DNA from: Prunella strophiata
Taxonomy: Eukaryota; Chordata; Aves; Passeriformes; Prunellidae
Length of the DNA: 64,000 nt
Reading direction: 5' to 3'
Assembly (NCBI GenBank): GCA_036583965.1
Contig: JAZBQD010000015.1
Span: forward strand, 85,077,309 to 85,141,308
Shown here: positions 1-14,498 of the stretch, piece after piece
How the letters are laid out: every line of letters begins with the position of its first letter
Position numbering within the stretch: position 1 is the stretch's first letter
Position numbers and translations under genes: made by a program
Notes under the pieces: model-generated
Seen by the model: only the letters and a program-made list of their open reading frames with translations
Told to the model about the DNA's origin: nothing
Database searches by the model: none

Positions 1-792
1 AACCTTAAAAACCCAATTTTTACTTCAAAAGCAGCAGCAGCTAAAGTCTGCTTTTGTCTAGATCTGGAGGGGAAAAAAAATCTACAGTACATTTCCCTTT
101 CACAGTAGCATAATCCTGCCTTATTAGAGTTGCAGCAGTGACCACAAAATATTTATTTGAGGGCTAGACGTTTCCATTAGGGTTTTGTTTATGAAATATT
201 TTAACACATCTCAGTCATTTGTGCAAAATGTATAGTGTCTGCCAAACTTAACTCGACTCTTTCCACTTACTATCTCTAAATGGCAAGCTAGTAGCAGTTC
301 CATTTAGCACAGTATCCCTCACTCTGTGCATGCTTTTCTCCCTCTAATCAGAAGAGAAGTATAGAAAACATGCAGAAGTTCATTGCTTCTCCCTGAACCA
401 CTTGACTTAGCAGTTGGCAGTATCTCAGTGGCATAAATAATTTAGGCTGACAGCTCCCCTGGCTTTCTGAAGGGGGTGGAATGCTAGTTCATTGGTATAT
501 AAACACATGGGTTTATTAGTTCTTCAAATCACAGTTCCTCATTAGAACTGATATATCTGTGACTCAGCTGCACACTTTATCTCCTACTGAGCCTCTTTCT
601 GTCATGCATGTTCTTACACATGTGCCAAGGCTCTGTCACTTACCATCTCTCCTGAGGAATGTTTTTGTGTTTGCTTGCAGCAAGGTTACACATGAAGCCT
701 GCAACTTTTTGTAAAAGACTTTGAATGGATTGCAAGTTTGGTTTGTTGCTTACACGTTGGTCTAGTGAGGTTTTTTTTCCCTTTTTCTGAAG
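1..792 (+). other. RREB1: RREB1 intron (3' part)
   Basis: Non-coding, AT-rich sequence leading to a T-rich tract and the AG acceptor at 791-792. No RNA gene or recognisable repeat was seen. Confidence 0.8.
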
Positions 793-932
793 GTTGTCGA
801 GGATGGCCATTCCGGTGAAGGGGATAAGAGAGCTGACGATGAAGTTTATCATTGTCCAGTGTGTTTCAAAGACTTTTTTTGCAAGTATGGGCTGGAGTCC
901 CACATGGAGACACATCCAGATAATTCATTGAG
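793..932 (+). CDS. RREB1: RREB1 coding exon, C2H2 finger [18 protein letters not shown]
   Basis: The exon starts after a pyrimidine-rich tract and AG (791-792), reads [19 protein letters not shown] and then one C2H2 finger: Cys codons from 853, His pair in the ESHMETH segment. It ends at 932 two bases into an Arg codon, followed by the donor GTAAGA. The residues correspond closely to the VEDG...CPVCFKEFVCKYGLE segment of mammalian RREB1. The phase matches the next exon (AG+G makes the Arg before CDIC). The start at 793 rests on the splice signal; upstream exons are outside the window. Confidence 0.93.
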
Positions 933-3900
933 GTAAGAGATAGTACCCAGAGTGTTTCTGGTCACCAGACAGCCTGAAGAAGCCTGCTGTGGAGGGGCAG
1001 GAGCCCCTCAGCCCCTTGCACTGTTAACTGCCCCCCTTTGTGGTTTTGAGCAGTTTTTTAAATGGTTTGCCTCATCTTGTGTCACCAGGGTGCTGTAGGG
1101 TTTAATTTTATTATTTTTTGCAAATACAGGAAATCTTGCCAGTTAATAGCTGGAAATGTTTTTAGAAAAAATTAAAGCACTTTTTCCTCCTGTCAAAACG
1201 CACCACTGTTACATAAAACTGTAAAATGCCAACACTGCAAAATTTTAACAAGATGAACTGAAGATGCTTAAAACTTGATAAAAAACTCAATAAAAGTATT
1301 CAGGTATCATCCTATAAGATTATTCTGCTTGTGGAGAAGGCAGCATGGATAGAAAGGGTTTTTCAGTCATTGGAGTGAGTGAAGGCTAGATGAGTTTCTG
1401 GTTTCAGACTTTCAGTAAAATGTTTTATGCTTTTCTGCCTTTTGAGGTTAGGGAATGATGTGGATTTTGGCTTAAATGAGCTTTTCTTAACAAGGAAAAA
1501 GTATTTATTAATTGTTCGGGAAGGTGCTTGAATGTTGTGTTTTGATACAAGTAATTGCCTCTGGGACTCCTGAAACTGTTTTTATTTCTTGTTTTTTACC
1601 ATAGAAAAATGTAGAGCCAGATACATGAAGATACAAAAGAAATTTTTCATGTCTAGCTGAAACATGTAGAAAATCTGCTACTTTAGGAAAGGAGATTGTC
1701 CAGTTTGCAGAAGCTTCGTCAAAATTTTAAACTTATTTTGGAACATTTGACTCTAATGATCTTTTTGAAAGCGTGAGGAATTGATCATCTTGAAGTATCA
1801 ACACTCACTTCTGGATTCTTAATAGAATGGCATGGAGCAGAGGCATCCCAGTGTATTAAATGGGATTCATTTTATTAAATTTTCCCTTTTAAAATTTTTT
1901 ATTTAGAAAACCTTGGTAAATACATGTAAAATACTTTTTAAAGGCATTGTTAATGTTGCAGTTACTGGGGAAAGGAGTTGAAAGCTTGGTCCCATTCAAT
2001 AGTAGTTAATTAAACATACTGTTTCTGAAGTAAATGAGGTAAATTTTCATTATAGATCAAAGCTGAAACAGTTGTTCTCAGTAGAGCCCCACAAAATGGA
2101 GTCTGGAACAATTTTGCCTTACACTTCATGCTTTAGAGAAAGCAGCTGGCATATTAGGTCATTACCCTCATTTTGAAACTTCTCTGAAGATAGGACCTCT
2201 TTGCAAAGTTATACTCCATGGACCTGAGTGGAGAGGTGGATTTTCTTGCTTTGATAAGATAATGGTAATAGATATCCTTCTAGCTTGGCAGCTTTGCAGT
2301 CTTCTGTGGCAAGGCAGAAGGACACGGTGGCTGTGCAGACATGCTGCTCCTCTTTATGCAGCTCTTGCTGTAGTATTAGACCTGCTTTGGGATAATATAC
2401 TCCTGAAATGGATTTTGCTACCCTTGATTCTGTTGAGCAGCAAAGACTAGAATGTGTCCCTGAATCAAAGTCACAGTTATCAAGCTCCGTGGGTATGATT
2501 TAAGAGTAGTAGCTTATCTTTATAGAATTGTCTAGGTGATAGTAAGGGGGTTTTGTCAGGTATTTGCCTCAGCCATTTAAGACGTGTCAGTGAAGACAGG
2601 ACAAGGAAAATGTGGTCCTCTCTGGGCAGCTAATATATTAAGGTGCAACTTAGCCTGCCCATCTGGTTTAAACCACACCTTTTGTCCTAGTCTAGACAAG
2701 TCAAATGACACTGTCTGCCTGGCCCAGCCTAACAGAAAATCCTCTAGTAAGCAGAGCAGTTTGGACTGCTGTTAAGGTGACTCTTTTCATCCCAAACGAA
2801 ATGGGTTAAAATCCTTGGCCAGCAGGGGCTGTAATTCCTTAGTTCCCAGGGTTCTTCAGTACTGTTTGTAGGATTGAACGAGACACAGAGAAAGTAGCAT
2901 GCCTTTCTCAGTCCTGAGTACAAGTGATTGAAGTCCTTTTGGTGAGGCTTAAGGGTGTTTTTTTGAGTGAAAGAGCCGAAGAAAAGAGAATATTTTGCTA
3001 GAGTAGTAGAGCAGGAGACCTGTGTATAGGAGTGTACTTGTGACAGGGAAACAAACTGCAGAATGTTAGAAAGCTTTCATCAAATCCTGTTGTTGCCTTA
3101 TTGTAGAAGAGAAGGGGAAGTAACTCTTGTTAAAAGTTCAAACAAAAAAGCACAGTAACTGTGTTGTGAGCAAAGGGCAGGGAGCATCACACTCCAGTCT
3201 CCTTTTATTGCCCATATCGTAAAAGCAGAGTCACTTGCTGAGGATCTGTGAGGAGGGTATTGGATGTGTATCCCAGACTCAGATACTCTGGGTCTGTGGT
3301 TCGTTTGGAACTACTGCAGTAGGCAGTAGCCCAGCACAGACTGTTTTGTCATGATCAAAAATAAGTGATGCTCAATCTGCCTGGCCAATGCCTTTCATTT
3401 TAAAGGCACAGGTCAAACATCCCATTCCTTTTTGCTCCCCTAGCTCCTATATAAAGGACTGCAAACTGGCTCTGAAGCAGTGCACTAGTGTGCACTGCCT
3501 TGATGGTGGCACCAACCTCCCTGCAGGGCTGTATCCTCGACCGTGGCAAGGTGCCAGGGTGGGCAGGAGCTTCTGCCTGGCTTCCCGTGGTCCTTTAATC
3601 CCGCCATTTCAGTGCTGCTGTGTAAATACAGCCTCTAGCCCCCAGAACTGTCTGAATCTCTCTGTCCTGGCCACCCTCTGCTAAACAGCAGAAAAGGTAA
3701 GGCTGTCTGGCAGCCCTGGGATTAGTATGTGAGCAGCTAATTTACAGGGTGGGCCATCACCCTTCCAGATACTGTCAAATGAACAACTTTAAATCACAGG
3801 GTTAGCTGTTCAAAGTCAGATGAAAAGACACTCCCCATTGTCTTGCCCAGAACTGCTTTTTCATGTAAAACCCAGGGCAGGGAGCACCTCATTGTTTACT

Positions 3901-4059
3901 TGCAGCAGAATAAACAATTCTTAATCCACTGATTGTGTGAGAGGGGCTCCTGCTTGGGAGAGTATCTCTTGATTATGTAAAATCCTAAATCGTGCATCCT
4001 TGTCCCCTAATTACGGTAGGAACTGCCCTGGTCTTGAGAGTAATAATAGCGCCCTTTGT

Positions 4060-4074
4060 CCCATTGACAATGGG
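4060..4074. promoter_or_regulatory. Palindromic SOX-like site in RREB1 intron
   Basis: CCCATTGACAATGGG is a perfect 7+1+7 inverted repeat. The right half contains ACAATGG, which fits the SOX HMG-box consensus; the left half gives TCAATGG on the other strand. A CTTTGTC lies just upstream. Regulatory function is inference from the motif only. Confidence 0.3.
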
Positions 4075-7000
4075 CTGTGGCACTGCATCTCCTTCATGGC
4101 ATTACACCCCCTGGTCAGTCTCTGCCCCTTTGAAGCCCTGTGTCCTGCACCCTAATTAAAGACATGAGCTGGCCCCCGGGGGCCGAGGTTGTCTGCAATG
4201 CCCGTTAGCAGTGGGAGGTGGCCCAGGAGTGCTTGCTGACCCCCTTGGCCTCTCTACCTGGATTATTTAAAGAAGTCTGCTTCCCTGCAGCTGGGGCCTC
4301 AGGACACTGGCTATTTTGGTGAGTTTGTATCTGAGTGTTGATATAATTAGCAGAGAGCTGAAACGCTGCACAGCCAACAGGGAAAATGAGCAACCTCAGG
4401 GAGCAGGGGAGTTTCTCTGGAAACTTTTGTGGCGCAGGGTTGGTGTCAGACGTGAAACTGCACTTGTAAAGGTCACCTGACAGCTCTGAGCAACGTCAGC
4501 AGTGTAAGCAGAGGAGAAGTGAGGATTTCCCGGGAAGAAACCTCTCCAGATGCTATGCTAGGTCTCTCCTCTTTCCTTTGGCAAATACGATGGAACAGGC
4601 TTAAAGTAAAATGTGTGGCTTTTTAAAAAAAGTACATGAACTATATAATTCCTCTCTTGGATTTCGCTGTAGCCAGAGCATACCCTTTTTATTTCCTCTC
4701 CTCCTCCTCCAGGAGGTTTAGTGCAGTATGCTGTACCAAAAGCTAAAGTATTTTTAATTTTTCCTTCCTCACAGCAGCAAAGAGACAATTATGCTGCCTC
4801 TCATGTCTAGGTACATTCCTGAGGAGAGGAGGAGGGAGCTGGTTATGGTGTTGCAGTTACCTCCTTTCTTAGACTCATTTCAACATCATTTCTCAGCTAG
4901 GATAGTTGTGCAGTTTGAATGTGGTAAAAGGCTGCTTCTTAATGAATATCATGAGGCTTTCTGATCACATCTGGTTCAGTGATGCATTGCCTCCAGTTAC
5001 AAGGTTTGGTTTTGCTATATTTTTGTAAGATACAAGAAATAAGTAGACATTGCAGTATGAAAGTTAGGCCTTCTGTCTCTGCCTATGTCACTGAGCTGAC
5101 CTGGTGACCAGAACCAGTAGGTGCCTGTTGCCATGAATGGATTCAGGGGAGATTAAGTTTTTTGACCTTCTACAGAGCCTGTCCAAACAGTGATTTAATA
5201 TATTAAGCTTTGTAACTTGAAAATCCTGGGCATATTTTCACAAGGACAACAAAAGCAGTTCTCTTCCCCCAGGGTTATGTGCTTCTGTAAAACCTCCAAA
5301 CAAATGAAACCAAAAGCTGTTCACAGCCTACCTTGTTCTTCAAAACAGCCTGCCCAAGTTTTGCTGAAATTGTGTAGAGGTTGAACAATGCCATGGAAAG
5401 CTATTGTTTTGAACAGCTTACAGATCTGTAACAGGCACAGCAAGAGAAGAACTCAGGCCCTGGAAAGAAAAGTGTTAGGAGTCTGACCATTAGGATCTGT
5501 GGTCATCTTCCTCTAGTTTTGCCAGGGTAACCACTGTGAGGCCTTGTTTTTGAAAACACTTGTGGAGGAAAAATGCTGTTGTTGTTTCTTGGTGTTACGT
5601 GGCATCACCAACATGGAGTGGACAATTTAAATACCATAGAATGGTCTTCTGGACTCTGTGGGTGAATTGAAGATATCTGTCATGTGCAGCTTGCAATTCA
5701 GGCAGGCTGGTCACCAGGTTTCCCCCTTTGCCAGCACATCCACATTCTTCAGTGTGTGGTGGGATGCTGCCAGGCACCTGTACCTATGTCCCAATCTTAA
5801 ATCATTTTAGACAATGTGCATGAGCAGCCCCATTTAAGTCAAGACAAGAGGAAGTGGGTTTTGGGTGAAAAAGATACCAGCTACTTAGAATATGGCATGT
5901 TTATTCCCCAGTTACTTTTCTTCAAGGCAGTTCTGCACCCTGGCTTTAGGTAGATAAAATAGTCAAGAAAATAAATGAATGAAGATTTAAAATGTATGGA
6001 GATTATTTCAGTCATTAGCACCAGTAGAAAAGACTAGTATAATATTAGGGTTTTTTTTTTGGAGCAGTAGTCTGACCATGTAAAAGTACATTGAACTGAA
6101 TATTAAAAGGCAAAAAAAGAAAACAGCCAGAAAAAGATCCTAGTGTCATTCCTGTTTTTGCAAATGCCTATCTAAGCGAGTTTAGGAATTCACTTTCTAT
6201 CTGTTCTCTCCTTATATAGTAGGGATAATCCCTCTGGCTTCCTTATTCTGAAGCACACTGCTCTCTACATGTAGCAAGCCTTTTGTGGGAAGAGAGTGTT
6301 AGTGATGCTACAGACTTGCAGGAGTGAAGGTGTTTGAAAACTAGATGTTGTTTGCAATTAATTTTACTGTGAGACAAAACTGTGGGTTCATGGCAGGAAG
6401 AGGAAGCTTCTTCCTGCTAGTTGACACTGCTGTTACTAGAAGCAACTTGAAGGATGAATGACAAGTCATCTTCATTCAGCATAGTGAGGTTATATACTAC
6501 TTTTCTCTCTGTCACAACTGTTGATGTGCACATAGCCTCATTCCTTGTTAACATTTCAAAATAAGAAACTTTGTGCTCTTTTAATGAAGATGGATAATTC
6601 TGAGGTTGTTGTATCCTGCACAGTTGCTGAGAGGGATGGAGAGCACTCCAGCATAGACATGTTCATGGACCCCTCCTTGAGCTCTGCTTGTGGCATACTA
6701 TATTTTGGGCCCAATACTTCCTTTTTCAGTCACTGAGATTGTACCAGCAAGGACAGTTTAGGTAGAAATTGCTCTGGAGTTATTGAGAACGAACACAGTT
6801 AATGCTACAAAACTTGTTACAGCCAAAGACAGAGGTGACAAGCAGCAGTGGTGTGACATTGCCAATTCAGCCAACTCTCCTGCTCTGCTCTGCTCTCAAG
6901 CTGTTTGCTCAATGTCTTGCTGATAGAAACTAGGAAGCAACTCCTTGCTGGCAGCATTTTCAGTGCAGGAGCAATTCCATGAGACTGCTGATGACGATGA

Positions 7001-10000
7001 AGTCCAGCCCTGGTAAATGCTATGACCAGAAATATGCTGTGGTACAGTGCAATTCTTGGTGAGGCAGAGAAGAGGGTATGCAAGCACGCTGGTGAATGCA
7101 TCCTTTTACTGAGCAAATGGAGAAGTAGAATCAGTGGGTTGTCTTGCAAAAGCAGAACAGAACTGCATGTTATGTGCCTTCTGAAGTTCCTGTTCAGAAA
7201 AGAGAGCTGGGAAACATCTGAAGAGCAGCGCGAGTCCAACGCTGGCCTAGAAGTGGTCAGCTCCCATCAGGGAGCTCATTGTGTGAGGAAACTGGGAATC
7301 CAGAGCAGCCGGATAAAAATATTGGCTGGTGAATGGACGCAGGGAGTGATGCTCTCATGTGAAACTGTGTGCTGTGTCACATGGTGTTGAATATCTTAGC
7401 TTGGCTGCCAGAATAGAAAGTGGGTAAATGCAAAGCTGACTGTAGAGGAAAGCTGCTTGTAAAAGGGCATGCAGGAGGGAAAAGGGGCTGAGCCAAAATA
7501 GGTTATTAGCACGCCTGCCTGATCCTAAGGAGCAGGATTTGTTTATTCGCAGGCTCTCTCAGAGTGCTGGGTGCTGCTCAGTGTGTTGGCAGTCATGCCT
7601 GCATGCTGAGCATATCTTAACCTGCAAATGTAGATAAGGGCAAGGGACTGCAATCCAGATTCAGCTGCTCCTATTTGTGAGCCCTGTTCTGATCAGTGGA
7701 TGCTTATAGGATAGAGAAACCCCTGGAGATGTATTTCTCCTTATGTTACTCATGAAAAGTTACTCTCCTTATGTTACTTATGGCCTTTTTTTTTAACATG
7801 GTAGACACATAGATTCCTTTTTTAACTTTTGCTGTTAATTTAAAAATTACAGAAGTACTTGGCTTTCATATTGGAAAGATGTGTTAGAAGATAGGAAGAG
7901 CTTTTCATTTCTTACCTTGAAAGAATACCAGAACGTTCACATGAGTTGGTGTGCACAGATAACTGTTATTCTGGATGTTGTGCAGCTTCTAATTTTGGTA
8001 GCTGTAGAGGACTATTCTGGTCAGGGTTTTTGCCCCCCGAGATATGTTTGCCCTAACTATTATACCCTTCATTGTTTAAGTTGATCTTCATCTTTCTCTG
8101 TGATTCTGTCTAGCCAAATTATTGACACTTCTGTTTTTTAAAACTTTGACCTTTATTAAGTATAAAAAGTCATTATGAGAAAATGACTACTATGTGTGAG
8201 TGTCTGTAGGTCATCTCCCATTTTCCCATTATTTTGTCTTAGTTGCATGTTAATTCTGTTGAAGTAAATGGTAGAGTAAGCTACTGTTTCACCAGGGCAG
8301 AGGTGTTTAAATCTGGCACTGTTGAAGTGTTGCTGGTGAGTGCACTTCATTACAGTGTTAGGAAGTTTTTACTCATTTTTCTTTGCTCACACACAAAGGA
8401 AGTTCAGACATGACACAGCATGGCTTGTGCCTTTTTATTAAACCTTACAGCAGTTAATTTCACTGGAGTTACTCTGATGGGGGAGTCACTGGTGTGGGCA
8501 CTGGCTCTGCTGCATGCTGACAAATTTCTGAAGCACAGCATCACCCTGGTTTATATCGGGTCTGTCCTGGCTCCTGCACTTCTTGCCTGGACCACAGTGC
8601 AGCTGTAGGAATGTACATAACGCTGTGCATCCCTCTATTAATAGAAGGGTTGGTACAGGGGGTTCAGCCTTGGCTGCACCCAAGGGTGGATTCTTGGAGG
8701 GAGAGGATTAAAGAGAGTGACAGAACATCGGTAACAAAATCAGACGGGCAGTGGAAGGGGGGAAAAGTTAAAAGAAAAATGCCTCCTTTGCCGAGGCTGT
8801 GAAGCAGCATGCAGTGAACATCTAGCGGGCTGTGTCCCGTCCCCTTAGGCACAAGGGAAGGGGAGGGGAGCCTCTGCAGCTGGCAGGGAGTTGGCTCCTG
8901 GTGCTGCTTGCGGTTCCAGCACAGCCCCATAGCGGTGGGTGAGGTGGAGCTGGCGGAGCAGCAGGTCCTTCGGGGTCAGACACGCCGGGAGCTGCGGGGG
9001 AGGGCGGCAGGAACGGGCATTGCAGGACGGCAGGAGGACCCGGGGGCAGGCAGGAGCGGGGCTCGCAGCACTGCTGCTTTTCCATCACTCATCTGCAGCA
9101 AATGGGAGAGATTACTGCGGCTGTTGGATGTTATTTCCCAAGGCCCCGGGTGTGGAGGCCAGGAAAGGTTGTTTTTGGTTTTTTTTATCCAAAAGGAGAT
9201 GAGTATCTGGACCTGGGTGGGGTTGCACAGGAGCAGAAACCAGTCGGCTCTTTCTCATCTCTCTCACTTTGCCTTGTCCCAGAAGTGAAAGAGAAGCAAA
9301 GGAATCCTTTCCTGAAGGGGAGTATGTCTGTAAACTGCTAGCTTTTCTTCCACAGGTGGTGAAAGCCCTTGTGTTTAAAACCATCCTTTCTCCATATCCC
9401 CCTCCTTGCCAGGCTCCCCTGCAGCGGGACATTGCCAGTGTGGAGGCTGGGAGCCTGCTCCCACCGCCGGTGTGGACATGAGTCATCAGCAGGGAATCAC
9501 CCATCTTTCTTTTCTACCCGGCTGTATTATTTTTAGGTCAGCATAGGAATTTCTTTGCTCATGAGAGCCACGTTAATTCTACAAATAGCTTTAAGAAAGA
9601 AAGGAGAATAATAACAACAGAGGTAGAAAAACAGACGGTACTGACTGGGAAATTCAGTGGGAGGAGTTAGACAACTTCATAACTTAATTGGGTATTAGTG
9701 ACTTCTGTCTCAGGATATGTTTCATTCTTTTTGTTTGTTTTCCTTGCTTCTGTTTGTGGAAGTTGCTAAAGAGCACAGACAGGAAAGGAACAAAGTGGTA
9801 GCAAGTTTTTTGTTTTTGATAAGGCCTAGAAATTAAGACTGTTTTTATTTGTTAACATCCACAATATGGGCAACGTTGTATTAGTGAGCTGCATGGGTGA
9901 AAACTTCAGGTTTTAGTCTGTGTGGTTTCAGAAGTACAAGCAGAATAATGGTAAATGTCACTTGCTCACCAGCAGTCTCGGGTAATGCAGAGCATAGTGT

Positions 10001-11169
10001 TTTGGTTAATTTCTTGGTAACATAATGGCAAATACAGATATTTGGCATTTTTGTCTTGACTACTGAAACACAAAATCTAGAAGGATTGAGTGGTTGTCTG
10101 CTTTACTCTTAATCAAAATCAAGACTGATTAATTTTGCTAAAAATTTGGCTCTGCATTTCCTTTCTAAAATGTCTTTCCATTTCTTAAAGAATAGCTATT
10201 GCCTCTGCTGACAAATTGGAGTTGTCTCAGAGGAGAGTGTAATGCAAGGCAACAGGCACTGCTTATGTAAACTTTTCTTGCAGAGGTGCCACTTACCAAA
10301 AGTGTAGCAAATCCTGCCTTGCCCCCTTGAACAAACAAGCTTTGCAAAGCACTATTTCTTAAAGCCTGTTAAAATGCTTTTATATCCCAATTAGCATTAC
10401 AGATTTCAAGAATACTAACTTATTTTAGAAGAAAGCTTTTTAATGGTGTGTTTTTACACAAAGATGCATGCAGTTGTCTGCATTAAGAAAATTTTAAAAA
10501 GAAAGAAAAGAAAAAGGTGCACTGATGTAGTAATAATTAATCAGACCTGCCTGGTATGATACATGGCCCTAGCACCAAGGGCAGCCTGGTTGTTGCATTG
10601 TTATATTTTGGTTCTGCTTTTGTGTTTTAGGAGTTGTTTCCTTACCTATTTGTTTTTCACACCTCTGCCAGTGGGCCAGAGCCTTAGTATTATATTTACA
10701 TTGTTACAGATATGAGCAAGTCCAAAACATAAAGGCAATTGGGAATTAAAGTAATTTTTAAGGGGCCTTAGCTGCTAAAACCAGTTTTTTCCTTTTTGCT
10801 AAAAATTTGATCTCTATACTTGGAACTGAACAGCTTTTTTCTCCCTACTCTGTAATCATATTTATTGAAAAATTGAAGACTGTGGCCAAGACTAGCAATC
10901 ACATGATAACACAGCAGCTTTTATTATATACATCTGGAAACTTACCTCGCAAGTAGAGTGCTTTTATCTCTGCACAGGTGTTGAGCCATTGCTTGGCCTG
11001 TTGCGCTGACAGCCTCAGAACCTGTTCCCATCACTGTTCTCTGCAGCCATGCCGTCCATGTTTGACTTGGAACTGCACGAGTAGACTTATGAAATTTTAA
11101 GGAGAGGGATGCTTTCCTGTTGGTTTTTTTGTTGTTTTGGTTTTTTGTTTGTTTGCATTTTATTGGTTT

Positions 11170-11196
11170 TGTTGTTGTTGTTGTTGTTGTTGTTGG
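11170..11196. repeat. (GTT)n microsatellite
   Basis: About nine tandem GTT units inside a longer T/G-rich stretch (about 11110-11240) in an RREB1 intron. It makes an artefactual poly-Cys reading frame. Confidence 0.9.
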
Positions 11197-14100
11197 ATTT
11201 GTTTGTTTGGTTGGTTTTTGTTTCTTTTTTTTTTAAAGTTCATCGTGAGCAAACTATTACCATATGTTTCAGATGCTTTGTTTGATATGCTGGACATTTC
11301 AGACTTTCCACAATTACTAAATTTTTTTTAAGCAGTTTAAACAAGATGAAAAAGCATTCATATCACCTAGGATTCCTTTCTCTTTGCCTTCTTAAACTGT
11401 GGGTCTAGGTTTAAAAGTGCTGTAGGCAGTGACGGTACTCAAAGGTACAAAATAGTACTGAAGACAAAACAGAGAAATTAATAGTTAGACTTCCTTAAAA
11501 AAAATAATGCTTCCAGTTAATGCACTGTTAGGCATGGCAGCTTACTCCATTTTAAATTAACACAAGACTGAGTCAATGCAGTGTGATGCTTGCCTTAACT
11601 AGTTAGGTTTTGACACTTAGTACCTATAAGCTTTTCTTGGAAGTGCTAGGAGTCCATACCTGGAGCGCAGAGGAAGGCAGGGCATCCACAGCTCCTCCCC
11701 GTGCTCCAGCTCCCATGTGGTTCTGTAAGCTGTGCCACCAGGGCAGGGTGCTGAGCCAGGGTGCAGTGTATTTATATGCCCTGAAGAGCCTGCAGCTTGA
11801 GGTGACAGGCATGATTTATCTGGATGTTTCTTTTTTCACCCAGGTGCTTCTTTCTGACCTAATGAAAAAAAGAGCTTAATCTTTCTCCCACATCCTCCTT
11901 TTTGTTTGCTGCTTCTTCACTCACAGCAAGGAAAATAAAAGACTAAGGAAGAAAAAGAAAAATAAATACACTTAATAAAGAGAAAGCTTACATTCCTTTT
12001 ATAAGATACATTACTTTTGTCTGGGGGAGGGGAGGTGGTCCACTTTGCATGGAAAACACCATTTTTAACTTGCAAATTTTTACTGTCCTGAGGCTAGCAG
12101 TTGATACAGGTGTACTGTGAAGGACTTTCACATGGGTGTTTGCTCTGAAAGATTAACTCTCAAGTGCAGCTTTTGATGGGAGACCCAAATAAAGTAGTGC
12201 TGAATATCAGCATGTTGCAAGAGGGAGGTGAGGGGGAGTGCAAGATGAACAAGGCACCCCTCCCTGCTGTGTGGGATGTGTGGCTTGACCAGGAGCACTG
12301 GCTCCTGCTCAGCCCAGATCCTGGGGGTACAGTGGCAGGAGTCAGTGCTCCCAGTAACTCTGTGGTGCCATGGCTGGTAGCTGTGCCTGCCCTGTCACAC
12401 ACAGGGGGACACAGCTGCTGCACTGGGCTCCTGGGCCCAGGACAGGCCAGGCACATTGGGACCCCAGAGATGCTTCAGGATGCCCCAAGGTCAGGGTCCG
12501 TGTCCCTTTGCAGAGCAGCCTGCAGTGCTTCCAGTGGTGCAGGAGAATTGTTTCCAAGCCCTTCTTGTTTGTATATTGACATAGCAGGAGGAACATGTCA
12601 GAAGCACTGCTTGTTTTCATGCAAGGCGTTTTCATCACCTCTAAAAGCAATTAATTTCAGTGGCCTGCAAGTTCTACTCGTAATTTCTTAATGCTCTCCA
12701 GCCCCCAGTGGTTTTGGTGGTTGTGTTTTTGTTCTCACCGAAGATGAAAGCTTGGCATCACAGAATAGGTGCTGCCAGGTGAGCTGGAGGAGAGCTGTAG
12801 ATCCTGATGCTGGAGAAGTACTATGTGTCGGCCATCCCACCCCCCTGAGATTGTTGTCACACTTGGCATACCTCTTTAAGTAAACATTAGCTTTGTAAAT
12901 GGCATTGGTTTGGTATTTAATGGAATGCAGGAACTGTGTCAGCAGTAATTATACAGGTAGGATGTAAGTGAATTGACAGGAGAGTTAAAACAGATTAAAC
13001 CTTCAGTGCATATTTATGTCCAAGCTTTCTGGGTACTGTGATAACAATGGCTGTGTTATATACACTTCACACTTGCTTCTTTCACCACTCAGGGACTCTG
13101 AGTCCAGTTGCTTTGTGGGTGACTTGGTTATCTCTTAGTTTTCAGAGAATAAAAAAATGGCTGTGGGAGTTTATGTAGTGATAAAATGAACAACAATGGG
13201 AGTTTGTTAGGGACAGGACAGGGAGGGGGTGCTTTCAGGATTTTGTCAGAAGTCATTTCTAATTGCAGGATGTTTTTTTAATGAGTAGGCACATGTCCTT
13301 TTCCTTCATGTAGAGAGTAAAGACAGTATGGTGTCAGACAATACCAAATCCATTTCCCACAGTATGAGGAAAACCAAGGCCAGGGGCAGATGTGAAAAAC
13401 TCCTAGTGCATATAATATTCTCACTGACAAAATCTGACAGCCTCATATCCACTGGTGTTTTGCTTCTGGGAAACCCACGCTTTGCCTGGAAGCTGGACCT
13501 GTAACCACCAGGAACTTGAGGTTGAGTGAAACTGTGTGCTACTTGTTGAATGCAGAGTGAACATGACCTGTCATGCTGTAGAGTTCACGTACCAAATATT
13601 TAAAAGGTAGTAGGCTTTGTTGATGTGTTGACCAAATGTTGCTGCATAGGCCTTTCTGCCTGCAGCATAGCTTTGATTGTTTAATGCAATGTTCTATGTG
13701 AGAAACCTTTTTTTAGCTGAATCTGGGATTTGAGAATTTGAGAAAAACAAGAAATCATAGCAATAAAGTGTGAGTAGAAAAAGACAGTGCTTCTGCATTT
13801 TTCTTCAGGGCAAACTGGCTGTGAAGGGGGTATAAAAGTGGCAGAAGTGTTGAACCTGTTTCAGGTCTTCCTTCTCTGAACCTTTCTCCCATTCAAGGAG
13901 CAGTAGTTTTCCTTTTCAAACAGTCTATTTCTCATAATAGCTTTGAAAAATACCAGTGAAAGTTTATGGAAAAGCAGTGTGATGAAGATTCACACACAGG
14001 TATTCAGAGTGGCATGCAGTAGTATGTTTTAAGCAGTGGATGTGAAAGGTGCTGCTTTTACATTTGCTTGCTACTTAGGTCAGACTTAGCCTCTCCTTGT

Positions 14101-14498
14101 TGCTGATATTTTTTTAATGTTGTTTATTTTAACAAGACCTTCCAGTAAAAATGAAAGGGTGTAAGGCCATTGAAATATTTTTCGTTGGAGAATGAAGAGA
14201 TTTTCAGAAGGCTGTTATCTCAGCTGCCATTCTACCATCTGTCCGTGTGAGACTGTCAGTTCTCATATTCTTTAAACTTCCAGTGGACTTACTAGCCAGA
14301 AACTGGTAGAAAGTGACTGTGACCAAAATGGCCTTTTGTGGTGATAGGTTTTGACACACTGTGGCTTTATTTTGCATTTAGCAAGTTCTTGGTATCATGG
14401 GGTGAGAGGAAAGAGGACATCCCAGTGCAAGAAGAATGCTAGTCCTTAAGCTTGCAGCAGTCAGTAAATCATTTCTTTTTTATTCCTCTCCTCTCCAG

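Larger units (their letters stand above)
933..14498 (+). other. RREB1: RREB1 intron, 13.6 kb
   Basis: Long intron between two RREB1 exons. Many short open frames occur (for example around 7022-7390 and 12164-12691), but none shows a domain, splice-coherent neighbours or family resemblance, so none is called. Visible features are a GTT microsatellite at 11170-11196, T-rich runs, and a patch near 3890-4560 that reads like regulatory DNA and contains a SOX-type palindrome at 4060-4074. Other stretches show nothing I can name. Confidence 0.8.

Noticed and set aside
12164..12691. 175-codon open frame in an RREB1 intron
   Set aside because: No recognisable domain, no compatible splice phase with the RREB1 exons, and an equally long overlapping frame on the other strand.
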